DNA of 64,000 nucleotides, from the NCBI GenBank assembly GCA_913058495.1, contig CAJXQC010000009.1, forward strand, positions 52,797 through 116,796, given 5' to 3'. The notes below the pieces were generated by a model. The model was not told the origin of the DNA. It was given only the letters and a program-made list of their open reading frames with translations, and did no database searches. This DNA comes from an uncultured Balneola sp. (GTDB lineage Bacteria > Bacteroidota > Rhodothermia > Balneolales > Balneolaceae). This document shows positions 26,137 to 34,530 of this stretch, in pieces (position 1 is the stretch's first letter; every line of letters begins with the position of its first letter). A program made the translations under genes and the position numbers.

Positions 26137-26169
26137 ACACACCCCTAAATCCCCTCTCAAGAGGGGACT
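26137..26169 (-). repeat. Palindromic repeat, family D, copy 2
   Basis: A reverse-oriented copy of the element at 22895-22927: ACACACCCCTAAATCCCCTC then TCAAGAGGGGACT. The palindromic core CCCCTCTCAAGAGGGG differs from copy 1 by one base in the centre. It lies 14 bases before the trpB ATG. Confidence 0.8.
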
Positions 26170-26182
26170 TAATTTATTAAAC

Positions 26183-27382
26183 ATGCAAGAAGTCATTACA
26201 AAATACCAACAACCGAACGCAAGAGGCTATTTCGGGCAATACGGCGGTAAGTTTGTGCCGGAAATACTTATTCCTGCTGTAAGAGCTTTAGAAGAAGAAT
26301 ATGAGCGTGCGAGCAAAGACCCTTCGTTTAATTCACAATTAAATGAGTTGCTCGATGAATACGTGGGCAGACCTACGAAGCTAACTTTTGCAAACAGGTT
26401 AACGGAGCATTATGGAAAAGCCCGGATCTATATGAAAAGAGAAGATCTTTGTCATACGGGAGCTCATAAGATCAACAATGCGATCGGACAAGTGCTTTTA
26501 GCTCAGAGAATGGGTAAAAAGAGAATTATTGCTGAAACAGGTGCCGGTCAACATGGCGTTGCAACAGCGACTGCCTGCGCGAAGTTTGGTCTGGAATGCG
26601 TGGTTTATATGGGCGCTGAAGACATGGTTCGTCAAAAGTTGAATGTAGACCGAATGCATTTACTTGGGGCGGAGGTCAGAAGTGTGGAAAGTGGTTCTAA
26701 AACGCTTAAAGATGCAACAAATGAAGCGATCCGGGATTGGGTAACCAATGTAGAAGACACGTTTTATATCATTGGATCTGTGGTGGGGCCGCATCCTTAC
26801 CCGATGATGGTTAGAAACTTTCACCGTGTTATTGGCGACGAAACAAAGCGACAGATCATGGAAGCAGAAGGGAAGCTTCCGGATTACTTGATTGCTTGTG
26901 TGGGCGGAGGTTCGAACGCCATGGGATTCTTTTATCCGTTTATAGAAGATGAATCTGTGAATATTATAGGGATAGAAGCTGCAGGATTCGGAGTGGATTC
27001 CGGCAAGACAGCCGCAACACTTACAAAAGGAACGCCGGGAATTCTGCATGGTTCCATGAGTTATTTGCTCCATGATATAAACGGTCAGATCGAACTGGCT
27101 CATTCCATAAGTGCAGGCTTGGATTATCCGGGAATTGGACCTGAGCATTCTCATTTACATGATACGAAGAGAGTTGATTATCATGCTGTAACTGATGATG
27201 AAGCAATGGAAGCAGTGAAGTTGCTGTCCAAGAAAGAAGGGATTATCCCGGCACTGGAAACGGCTCATGCTTTTGCATGGTTAGAAAACCTGATGTCAAC
27301 CACAACAGAAAATCAGGTAGTTATCGTAAACTGTTCGGGCAGAGGCGATAAGGATATGGGAACAATATCAGAGAATTTGTAA
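26183..27382 (+). CDS. trpB: Tryptophan synthase beta chain
   Basis: A 399-residue PLP enzyme joining indole and serine. The PLP lysine is in [18 protein letters not shown], with [17 protein letters not shown], the phosphate-binding [13 protein letters not shown], and the catalytic [14 protein letters not shown] (COMM-type loop) all intact. Length and motifs fit the TrpB1 class that works with TrpA. It is separated from trpA by 293 bases that hold two palindromic repeats. Confidence 0.96.
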   Translation: MQEVITKYQQPNARGYFGQYGGKFVPEILIPAVRALEEEYERASKDPSFNSQLNELLDEYVGRPTKLTFANRLTEHYGKARIYMKREDLCHTGAHKINNAIGQVLLAQRMGKKRIIAETGAGQHGVATATACAKFGLECVVYMGAEDMVRQKLNVDRMHLLGAEVRSVESGSKTLKDATNEAIRDWVTNVEDTFYIIGSVVGPHPYPMMVRNFHRVIGDETKRQIMEAEGKLPDYLIACVGGGSNAMGFFYPFIEDESVNIIGIEAAGFGVDSGKTAATLTKGTPGILHGSMSYLLHDINGQIELAHSISAGLDYPGIGPEHSHLHDTKRVDYHAVTDDEAMEAVKLLSKKEGIIPALETAHAFAWLENLMSTTTENQVVIVNCSGRGDKDMGTISENL

Positions 27383-27390
27383 CAATTTGC

Positions 27391-27479
27391 TGTCATATCG
27401 ATCCCGAGAATTCGGGAGAGATATCTAAAGATTTCCTTTAAAAAGATGTTCAGATTTCTCACATCCGTTCGAAATGACA
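27391..27479 (+). repeat. Intergenic palindromic repeat, family A, copy 1
   Basis: Opens TGTCATATCGATCCCGAG and closes with TCCGTTCGAAATGACA, giving complementary outer ends; inside are AGATATCTAAAG and CAGATTTCTC. The same outer ends and AGATTTCTC core recur at 32871-32951 and 58629-58709. Located in the trpB-trpA gap. Confidence 0.8.
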
Positions 27480-27537
27480 AAACTTAACTTTAGCTGAACT
27501 TAATTACACAAAAGCATTAACAAAATTATAAAAAAAG

Positions 27538-27615
27538 CCATCCTGATCCCGAAACTTCGGTAGAAGGATCTGCACAGTTAACTGTGCAGATTCATCGCTA
27601 TCGCTCTGAATGACC
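27538..27615 (+). repeat. Intergenic palindromic repeat, family B, copy 2
   Basis: CCATCCTGATCCCGAAACTT opens the element and CTCTGAATGACC closes it; the centre TCTGCACAGTTAACTGTGCAGA is a perfect palindrome of 22 bases. Matches the layout of copy 1 at 26047. The remaining bases of the trpB-trpA gap (27480-27537, 27616-27675) hold nothing I recognise. Confidence 0.78.
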
Positions 27616-27675
27616 AATCAAAAAAATTTAAACAAGCGAAATCCTTGAGGTTTTCGCTGGCATCAAAAGCAGTAA

Positions 27676-28473
27676 ATGAACAGAATTACACAAAAGTTTA
27701 AAGAAAAAGCAGCTGATGAAAAGCTTATGAGCTTATTCATTACAGCCGGATATCCTGATCTGGAATCAACCGTAGAGATCGTTTTAGGAATGGAAGAAAA
27801 CGGAGCGGACATGATCGAGCTGGGAATGCCTTTCAGCGATCCTTTAGCTGATGGTCCAACCATTCAGTATTCCAGTGATATCGCCATTAAAAAAGGAATT
27901 ACTATTGATAAGATCTTTGAAATGGTAGTCGAGATCAGGAAGAAGTCTGAAATACCAATCATCCTGATGGGATATATGAATCCTGTTCTGCGATACGGAG
28001 TTCAGGAATTCTGTGATAAAGCATCAAGATCAGGCGTAGATGGTTTGATTTTACCGGATATTCCTGTAGATGAAGATGAGATAATCCGTGAGTATGCAGA
28101 AGCAAACAATTTGCCGCTGATCCATTTAGTTGCTCCCAACAGCTCAGATATCCGCATGAAGCTAGCCGATTCCAAATCATCCGGCTTTGTATACTGTGTA
28201 TCAGTAACAGGCGTTACAGGAGCCAGAGACGGAAAAGAAGTATCTGACTCTGTGGATATGTTTATAGAACGGGTTCGAGAAAATATTATCGGAAATCCGG
28301 TGATGGTAGGCTTCGGAATTAAGTCTCATGAAGATGCCAGGCGTATCGCATCAAATGCCGATGGATTCATAGTTGGAAGTGCGTTAATTAATACCATCAA
28401 AAATTCGTATCCTAAACCTGAATGGAAACAAGAACTTTATTCTTTGGTTTACTCATTAAAATTCGGAAACTAA
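27676..28473 (+). CDS. trpA: Tryptophan synthase alpha chain
   Basis: A 265-residue TIM barrel that releases indole from indole-3-glycerol phosphate. FITAGYPDLEST and MIELGMPFSDPLADGPTIQ carry the catalytic Glu and the conserved PFSDP loop, PDIPVDE carries the catalytic Asp, and GFGIKSHEDARRI is the phosphate-binding end. It completes the pathway from chorismate. The 293-base gap from trpB is unusual, since trpB and trpA usually overlap. Confidence 0.95.
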   Translation: MNRITQKFKEKAADEKLMSLFITAGYPDLESTVEIVLGMEENGADMIELGMPFSDPLADGPTIQYSSDIAIKKGITIDKIFEMVVEIRKKSEIPIILMGYMNPVLRYGVQEFCDKASRSGVDGLILPDIPVDEDEIIREYAEANNLPLIHLVAPNSSDIRMKLADSKSSGFVYCVSVTGVTGARDGKEVSDSVDMFIERVRENIIGNPVMVGFGIKSHEDARRIASNADGFIVGSALINTIKNSYPKPEWKQELYSLVYSLKFGN

Positions 28474-28483
28474 AAAATTGACT

Positions 28484-29572
28484 ATGTCTTTAAGAAAAAC
28501 AGCTTTTCTATTTACATGTATAGCCGCAACCATACTTTCTGCTTGTGATGGAGATTTCAGATCCAGAGCGCAAGGATCTATTAATGAAGTAATTGTGGTA
28601 ATGGATTCTGCACATTTCGACAGTAAAACAGCAGAAGCTATCCGTGCTACTTACGGGAAATATCAGTTTCATATGCTGAATCCTGAGGAAAATTATAATC
28701 TTTCATTCACTGATATCCGCTCAAATTCGCAATTAGATCGCTTAAAGGGAATGAGAAATGTGATCTTTGCCGGTGTTTTGGATGATACTACAGATGTTTC
28801 CGGAGCGATCCGTGGGTTTTTAGATGCCGGAGTTGAAGAAAGAGTGAGAAGTGGTGAAAGTTTTGCTTTCCCAATCAAGGATCAGTGGTATAAAGATCAA
28901 TATGCATTGATATTAAGCTCGACTTCCGATTCAGCTCTTGCAGAAAAGATCGTCAACTCAGAGCGTTCATTAATGTCAGATATCCTGGAAAGAGAATTAA
29001 GCAGATGGACATATGATGTGTACGAGAAGAAAGAACAAACTCAATATTCGGATTCAATGTGGGTGAATCACGGATTTAAAGTGAGAGTTCAACACGATTA
29101 TATAGCCAGAATAGACACTTCAGACTTTCTTTCTTTCCGTAGAAATCTGGAAATCAACGATCGTTGGTTCTGGGTTTGGTGGAAAGACGATGTAACCGAT
29201 ATTAATTTCCTTGATTCGGACTGGATCAATGCAACCAGAGATTCACTCAATCAACTATACATAAAAGGGAGTACAGAGAATAAGTTTGTAACTACAGAAT
29301 ACAACGACCGAATTCAGATGAGAATGAACAGTTTTCAGAAAGGTCGATATCTGGCTTATGAAACACAGGGTTGGTGGACAATGGAAAATGCTGCTATGGG
29401 CGGACCGTTTGTAAATTTCACTTATTACGATCCAGCTACAAGCAGATTATTTATGATCGAATATTCTCAGTTTGCTCCTTCGGTACGAAAAAAACTTCCT
29501 TTTATTCGTCAGTTCAGAGCTATGGGAAGAACCTTTGAAAGCGATTCAACCTGGAATCAACGATCCAGTTAA
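28484..29572 (+). CDS. DUF4837 family lipoprotein
   Basis: A 362-residue exported lipoprotein with a lipobox ATILSAC|DG. The body matches the DUF4837 family of Bacteroidota proteins in general layout: GSINEVIVVMDS at the mature N-terminus, a middle helical part, and the C-terminal block with FVNFTYYDPATSRLFMIEYS. It has no known function. The ATG at 28484 was chosen over a TTG six bases upstream. It starts ten bases after trpA and stops directly before bioF, so it could be co-transcribed with either operon. Confidence 0.75.
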   Translation: MSLRKTAFLFTCIAATILSACDGDFRSRAQGSINEVIVVMDSAHFDSKTAEAIRATYGKYQFHMLNPEENYNLSFTDIRSNSQLDRLKGMRNVIFAGVLDDTTDVSGAIRGFLDAGVEERVRSGESFAFPIKDQWYKDQYALILSSTSDSALAEKIVNSERSLMSDILERELSRWTYDVYEKKEQTQYSDSMWVNHGFKVRVQHDYIARIDTSDFLSFRRNLEINDRWFWVWWKDDVTDINFLDSDWINATRDSLNQLYIKGSTENKFVTTEYNDRIQMRMNSFQKGRYLAYETQGWWTMENAAMGGPFVNFTYYDPATSRLFMIEYSQFAPSVRKKLPFIRQFRAMGRTFESDSTWNQRSS

Positions 29573-30748
29573 TTGAGTGATAAAAAAGACAAACTTTCTT
29601 TTATAAACGATGCTCTTGAGAAACGTAAGCAAGAGCATCAGTTTCGTACTCTAAAGCCCCTAGAGAATCAGGGAGGTGCTCACATTATCAAGAATGATGG
29701 TGTTGAGTACATAAACTTCTCCTCTAATGATTATTTGGGACTAAGTGCTCATCCGGAGTTAATTAAAAGATCGAACGATTTTGCTGTCAAATTCGGGGTT
29801 GGTTCGGGGGCTTCCAGATTAGTCACGGGTAATTTTAACCTTCACACAGAGCTTGAAGAAAAACTGGCCAGGATATTCCAAAGCGAAGCTGCAATTCTTT
29901 TCAATTCAGGCTTTCAGGCTAATACGAGTATCCTGCCCGCATTAGCAGACAGAAATTCTTTAATCCTCGCTGATAAAAAGATCCACAACAGTTTGATTCA
30001 GGGCGCTTTGCTCAGCAGAGCCACTTTTAAACGCTTTGAGCACAATAACTACGATCATCTTGAGGAATTACTCAAGAGTGCAGGCAGCGATCGTTACAAT
30101 CGAATCTGGATCGTTTCGGAAACGGTTTTCAGTATGGATGGAGATCGAAATGATATCGATCGACTGATTGAGCTTTCTGAAAAGTATAATGCTCTTTTGT
30201 ATTCTGATGATGCTCATGCGGTTGGGGTTCTTGGAGAAAGAGGGCTGGGCTTGAATTATGGAAAGGAGGGAATAGATATTTCTCTGGGCACTTTTGGAAA
30301 AGCTTTTGGTTCCTTTGGTGCTTTTGCTCTTTGTTCAAAAGAAATGAAAGACTATCTGATCAATTTTGCAGGTGGATTTATCTACTCAACTTCACTTCCG
30401 CCAAATGTGATTGGAGCTATTGATGCTGCTCTGGATCTGATTCCCGAAATGGATCAGGAAAGAACTGAGTTGATGAATAATGTAGAGTATGTAAGAACTG
30501 AAATTCAAAAACTTGGTTTCGATACTTCTGCTTCAGATAGTCAAATTATTCCGGTCATTATTGGGGATGGACAAGAAACAGTTGAATTGTCTAATCAATT
30601 GAAAGAAAAAGGATTATGGGTTTCATCTATTCGTCCACCTACGGTGGAAAAAGATGCCTCAAGACTTCGGATCACACTTTCTGTAAAGCACACAAAAGAA
30701 CATCTGGATAAACTTTTAAAAGAACTGGCTGATTGGAAAAGAAAGTAG
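29573..30748 (+). CDS. bioF: 8-Amino-7-oxononanoate synthase
   Basis: A 391-residue PLP-dependent alpha-oxoamine synthase that condenses pimeloyl-ACP (or CoA) with alanine in biotin synthesis. Conserved are YINFSSNDYLGLSAHPEL, GSGASRLVTGNFNLHTELEE, VSETVFSMDGD, SDDAHAVGVLGERGLG and the PLP lysine in SLGTFGKAFGSFGAF. The start is TTG immediately after the DUF4837 stop. Related KBL (glycine C-acetyltransferase) is excluded by the following bio genes. Confidence 0.93.
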   Translation: MSDKKDKLSFINDALEKRKQEHQFRTLKPLENQGGAHIIKNDGVEYINFSSNDYLGLSAHPELIKRSNDFAVKFGVGSGASRLVTGNFNLHTELEEKLARIFQSEAAILFNSGFQANTSILPALADRNSLILADKKIHNSLIQGALLSRATFKRFEHNNYDHLEELLKSAGSDRYNRIWIVSETVFSMDGDRNDIDRLIELSEKYNALLYSDDAHAVGVLGERGLGLNYGKEGIDISLGTFGKAFGSFGAFALCSKEMKDYLINFAGGFIYSTSLPPNVIGAIDAALDLIPEMDQERTELMNNVEYVRTEIQKLGFDTSASDSQIIPVIIGDGQETVELSNQLKEKGLWVSSIRPPTVEKDASRLRITLSVKHTKEHLDKLLKELADWKRK

Positions 30749-31431
30749 AAATATTGGCCTATCACGGTTGGGGAATTAATGCTGATTTTTGGAATAACTT
30801 AGCTTCTGTAATTCCGGATAACATTCCTTTAAAAGCCGCTAACCGGGGTTATTTCGGAAAACCATTTTATCCAAGGTTTGATGCGGATACAAAATTCAGA
30901 GTGGTTTTCACGCATTCATACGGACTGCACTGGAGTAACTCGGCTGTACTTAGTAAAGCTGATCTGCTGGTGATATTTAACGGTTTTGGTGATTTCCATC
31001 CAAGTGATGAAAAGCTTAAGTCTGTCTCTGAAAAAGGGCTGGAATCCATGATCAAAGGCTTTGAAGCTAATTCCGAACAGGTTCTGAGTAAATTTTATAA
31101 AAACTGTTTTCATCCTTCTGAATACAAAGCGGAGATACCATCTGAACTGAATAAAGAACTGCTCTTAGAAGATTTAAAGGCACTCAGAAGCACTCGTTTT
31201 CCGCTTATCGATCTGGATTTTGGTTCCACCATGGTTGCCATCGACAGTGCAGAAGACAAGATCCTTTTAGAGCCAAGGGGAGAAAACATGCTTGAGGGTC
31301 ACTACAACAAGAAATTCGTTAAGATCTTTGAGAATGAAGGTCATGCGTTGCCATTCATAAATCCGAAAGATTGTTGGTCGTATCTGTGCTCAATCATTCC
31401 TATTTTTGAGCGCTATGAAAATAACCGCTGA
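30733..31431 (+). CDS. Alpha/beta hydrolase at the BioH position (BioH/BioG-like)
   Basis: A 232-residue hydrolase encoded between bioF and bioC, overlapping bioF by 16 bases. It begins EILAYHGWGINADFWNNLAS, the HGWG oxyanion motif of BioH-type esterases. The nucleophile elbow reads FTHSYGLHW (Ser as nucleophile, but Thr instead of the usual first Gly), and NEGHALP supplies the probable catalytic His. The likely job is to release the methyl ester from pimeloyl-ACP made through BioC. It is not a close match to E. coli BioH as I recall it; one of the many analogue types is more likely. Confidence 0.7.
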   Translation: MEKKVEILAYHGWGINADFWNNLASVIPDNIPLKAANRGYFGKPFYPRFDADTKFRVVFTHSYGLHWSNSAVLSKADLLVIFNGFGDFHPSDEKLKSVSEKGLESMIKGFEANSEQVLSKFYKNCFHPSEYKAEIPSELNKELLLEDLKALRSTRFPLIDLDFGSTMVAIDSAEDKILLEPRGENMLEGHYNKKFVKIFENEGHALPFINPKDCWSYLCSIIPIFERYENNR

Positions 31432-32227
31432 ACAAACTATTTCATCAAAAAGTATTGCCGAAACGTTCTCTGAAGCTGCTGAACAGTATCATCAGAAGGC
31501 TGAGATCCAGCAAAAAGTAGCTGATGGACTCATTTCATCGCTCTTGCCCTGGAAAGACACACTTCCTGCCGGAGATATTCTGGAAGTGGGCTGTGGAACA
31601 GGATTTTTATCGGAACAGATTATTAAAGAATTTCCGGATCGTAAGAAATTAATAACTGATCTGGCTCCCGGAATGCTTTCATTTTGTAAGAATCAGTTAG
31701 GTGAGAATGGTTTGATAAATGATTCGGTCTCTTTTCAAACATTGAATGTGGATGAGATCTCTGATACAGAACCCAAATACAGTCTCATCGTAAGTAATTT
31801 TGCCGCCCAGTGGTTTAAAGACACTTCCATGGGTTTAGAAAAACTAAGTGAATTGCTTGTTCCGGGCGGACTTCTGCTCTGCACATTCCCGGGAAATCAT
31901 ACTTTTGAAGAATGGTATTCTAACTGTTTGGAACTGGGGCTGCCTTTTACGGCTAATGCATTTCCTGATGTGGAGGAGGTAGTGATAAAGCTATCCATGA
32001 ATCCGGTTCAGGTAGACTATTACGAGAACGATCTGTTCCAGGAATTTGATCGTTCTATGGATTTTTTCAGGCACTTGAAAGAGATTGGAGCTCGTAAATC
32101 TAAAACAGGTAAACAATTAACTGCTAAGCAATTAAAGCTATTAACTGAGTTTTGGGATGAAAAAGTTTCCAATGAAGTTAAAGTAAAATGGCACGTGGTC
32201 TATTTAGCTGCTAAAAAAGATATGTGA
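31415..32227 (+). CDS. bioC: Malonyl-[acyl-carrier protein] O-methyltransferase
   Basis: A 270-residue SAM-dependent methyltransferase that starts pimeloyl synthesis by methylating malonyl-ACP. The SAM-binding motif I is ILEVGCGTGFLSEQI, with the downstream LIVSNFAAQWFKD typical of BioC. I chose the ATG at 31415; a TTG nine bases upstream is in frame. It overlaps the hydrolase gene by 17 bases and meets bioD at a one-base overlap (TGATG). Confidence 0.85.
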   Translation: MKITAEQTISSKSIAETFSEAAEQYHQKAEIQQKVADGLISSLLPWKDTLPAGDILEVGCGTGFLSEQIIKEFPDRKKLITDLAPGMLSFCKNQLGENGLINDSVSFQTLNVDEISDTEPKYSLIVSNFAAQWFKDTSMGLEKLSELLVPGGLLLCTFPGNHTFEEWYSNCLELGLPFTANAFPDVEEVVIKLSMNPVQVDYYENDLFQEFDRSMDFFRHLKEIGARKSKTGKQLTAKQLKLLTEFWDEKVSNEVKVKWHVVYLAAKKDM

Positions 32228-32859
32228 TGGAATTTCCGAAAGAATTTTTTATAACCGGTACCGACACCGGAATTGGTAAAACATTAGTTTCAGGCATGCT
32301 GATGTCAGCCTTGGATGCAACTTACTGGAAACCCATCCAAGCCGGACTGGATGAAGAAACCGATACTGAATTTGTACAAAGAGTTTCAGAAGCTGATTCA
32401 TCAATGATAATCCCGGAAAGATACCGATTGGAAACGCCGATGAGTCCACATGCCGCTGCAGACATCGATGGAGTTAAGATCTCCCTGAACGATTTTGAAT
32501 TACCTGAATATGACACAAAGCATTTGATCGTGGAAGGAGCCGGTGGATTGATCGTGCCGATTAACTGGGAACACACTGTTTTAGATATGATCGAGCGCTT
32601 GAAACTTCCCGTTTTATTGGTAGCAAGAAGCAGTCTGGGAACGCTGAATCACACATTATTATCACTAAAAGCACTCAAAGATCGCGGAATTGAAGTCTTT
32701 GCAGTAGTTTTAAACGGAGAAAAACATCCATCAAATAAAGAAACGATTGAAAGATTTGGAAAGATTGATGTATTCGAGATCGAGACTCTTCAAAATATTG
32801 ACTCTGAATCACTGAAAAAAGCTTTTAATCAAAACTTTCAATTAAGAATTAAGAATTAA
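32227..32859 (+). CDS. bioD: Dethiobiotin synthetase
   Basis: A 210-residue ATP-dependent carboxylase-ligase. The P-loop reads FFITGTDTGIGKTLVS; catalytic and Mg-binding residues appear in KPIQAGLDE, and LIVEGAGGLIVPIN is diagnostic. The last codons, for QLRIKN, lie inside the left arm of the palindromic element that follows, so the element appears to have contributed the native C-terminus. The ATG at 32227 is used; a GTG at 32224 is the only alternative. Confidence 0.9.
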   Translation: MEFPKEFFITGTDTGIGKTLVSGMLMSALDATYWKPIQAGLDEETDTEFVQRVSEADSSMIIPERYRLETPMSPHAAADIDGVKISLNDFELPEYDTKHLIVEGAGGLIVPINWEHTVLDMIERLKLPVLLVARSSLGTLNHTLLSLKALKDRGIEVFAVVLNGEKHPSNKETIERFGKIDVFEIETLQNIDSESLKKAFNQNFQLRIKN

Positions 32860-32976
32860 GAATTATTTTTCTGTCATATCGAGCGGAGCGAGATATCTAA
32901 AAAATGCTATCAATGAGATCTTTAGATTTCTCATTATCATTCGAAATGACAGAAAAATAATTCTTAATTCTTAATT
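32847..32976 (+). repeat. 130-base inverted repeat, family A, copy 2, at the bioD 3' end
   Basis: Perfect 31-bp inverted arms (32847-32877 and 32946-32976) surround a 68-base interior, which itself has the family A features: TGTCATATCGAGCGGAGCGA near the left, TTAGATTTCTC and TCGAAATGACA near the right. AT-rich TTAAGAATTAAGAATTA tracts form the outer part of each arm and are absent from the other family A copies. The stop codon of bioD lies within the left arm. It fills the gap to bioA. Confidence 0.88.
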
Positions 32977-32993
32977 GAATAATTCTTAATTCT

Positions 32994-34259
32994 ATGAACA
33001 ACGTTTGGCATCCATTTACGATCATCAAAGATGCACCTGAGCCTCTTAAGGTAAAGAGCGGAAAGGGAGCTTATCTCACCTTAGAAGACGGAAGAGAGGT
33101 TCTGGATTGTATTTCCAGCTGGTGGGTGAATATGCACGGACATTCCCATCCTGATATCGCTAAAGCCATTTATGAGCAGGCTAAAACGCTTGAACACGTG
33201 ATCTTTGCAGGATTTACGCATGATCCTGCGGAGCAACTTTCAGAGTTGATCACTCAGGAATTGCCTAAGAATTTGAATAAAGTATTTTTTTCTGATAACG
33301 GATCAACCGCTGTTGAAGTAGGAATGAAGATCGCTTATCAATACTGGAAGAATATTGGTCAGGAGCGGAAGACCTTCATTTGTTTTGAAGGAGCTTATCA
33401 CGGAGATACGTTAGGAGCGATGTCGGCCGGAGAGCGTTCTATTTTCACCGACGTATTCAAAGACTGGATGTTTGATGTGGAAGTGATCCCGTATCCTGAA
33501 ACATGGATAGGTGATGAGAATCGGGCGAATAAAGAAGATGCAGTCATTGAAGAATTAGAAGGTTTGCTCACTAAATATCCCGAAAAATACGCCGGAATTT
33601 TGATGGAGCCGTTGGTTCAGGGCGCAGGAGGGATGCGAATGTGTTCGGAAGAGTTCCTACAAAAAGTGCACTGGAGCAATCGTCAGTTTGATACTTTGCT
33701 GCTGTTTGATGAAGTGATGACGGGATTTGGTCGCACGGGCGACTATTTTGCTTGTAAACGAGCTCAAGTACAACCAGACATCATTTGCCTGAGTAAAGGA
33801 ATTACGGGTGGATTCATGCCACTTTCGGTTACGGTGAGTAGTGATGAGATCTACGAAAGCTTCAATTCTTCAGATCCGATAAAAACCTTTTGGCACGGAC
33901 ACAGTTATACCGGAAATCCATTGGGTTGTGCTGCCGGAATTGCTTCCTGGAAGTTATTGAAAGAAAATGCTTTGGTATTCAAAGGAATGGAAGCCATTCA
34001 CACCAAACATCTGGAAAAGCTTGCCGATCATCCTCGCTTAGAAAAATTCAGAGTAAAAGGAACCATTGCTGCCATGGATATCATCAACGAGGAAGAGGGC
34101 GGATATCTGAATTCCGTAGCATCCCGCATTAAAAAAGAATGCGTGGACCATGGATTGTTACTTCGTCCACTTGGCAATGTGTTGTACCTGATGCCTCCGT
34201 ACTGTGTAACCGAAGAGGAGTTGGATATGATCTATGAGAAGATCGGGGAGTTGGTTTAG
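32994..34259 (+). CDS. bioA: Adenosylmethionine-8-amino-7-oxononanoate transaminase
   Basis: A 421-residue class III PLP aminotransferase that converts KAPA to DAPA. The N-terminus WHPFTIIKDAPEPL, the loop SSWWVNMHGHSHPDIAKAI, the PLP-binding site VFFSDNGSTAVEVGMKIAYQ, LLLFDEVMTGFGRTG, and the PLP lysine in CLSKGITGGFMPLSVT are all expected for BioA. It ends the bio cluster; bioB is not in this window. Confidence 0.93.
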   Translation: MNNVWHPFTIIKDAPEPLKVKSGKGAYLTLEDGREVLDCISSWWVNMHGHSHPDIAKAIYEQAKTLEHVIFAGFTHDPAEQLSELITQELPKNLNKVFFSDNGSTAVEVGMKIAYQYWKNIGQERKTFICFEGAYHGDTLGAMSAGERSIFTDVFKDWMFDVEVIPYPETWIGDENRANKEDAVIEELEGLLTKYPEKYAGILMEPLVQGAGGMRMCSEEFLQKVHWSNRQFDTLLLFDEVMTGFGRTGDYFACKRAQVQPDIICLSKGITGGFMPLSVTVSSDEIYESFNSSDPIKTFWHGHSYTGNPLGCAAGIASWKLLKENALVFKGMEAIHTKHLEKLADHPRLEKFRVKGTIAAMDIINEEEGGYLNSVASRIKKECVDHGLLLRPLGNVLYLMPPYCVTEEELDMIYEKIGELV

Positions 34260-34485
34260 TTCGGTAAATTCTATCTCATTCCATCATTTCGCTGAAAGCG
34301 GGGTGATGGAGACTTGAACAACGTTCTGATTTCATTATCAAGCTAAATTTCTTTCCTCTTAGCTAAACTCCATCAGCCGTGCAAAGCCCGACAGATGGAT
34401 AAATCGTTAAACTGGTTTAAGGGATTAGGTGTTTCTTATCTGATTTTGTTTATTTTAGTGGGGATGAAATATTCATCATTAATAT
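34260..34485. other. Intergenic region after bioA with an RNA-like hairpin
   Basis: No coding signal. CCATCATTTCGC (34281-34292) and GCGGGGTGATGG (34298-34309) form a 12-bp stem (nine Watson-Crick, three G-U pairs) around a TGAAA loop, without a following T-tract. This may be an RNA-stabilising or processing hairpin at the end of the bio transcript. The rest has no obvious structure and no recognisable attI or attC. Confidence 0.45.
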
Positions 34486-34492
34486 GTTAGCT
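34486..34492 (+). other. Upstream boundary of cassette 1 (integron-type core site)
   Basis: GTTAGCT. Its reverse complement, AGCTAAC, is the first core of the attC-like site at 35271. In integron cassettes the bases at the cassette start match the inverse core of that cassette's own attC, since the two adjoin in the circular form. The match is therefore what a cassette boundary between G34486 and T34487 predicts. On its own it is only seven bases. Confidence 0.5.
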
Positions 34493-34530
34493 GTCTATAA
34501 GCTTAATTCATTAACTAAATATTTTTAGAT

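Noticed and set aside
26010..26182. A hidden gene between trpF and trpB
   Set aside because: The gap is occupied by repeat families B and D and has stops in all frames.
26660..27154. 164-codon antisense frame within trpB
   Set aside because: It is fully inside a strongly conserved gene and its peptide is Cys/His/Arg-rich shadow translation.
34260..34492. An attI site or a further attC upstream of cassette 1
   Set aside because: No complementary arms or second core matching the GTTAGCT core could be found; only the cassette boundary is supported.
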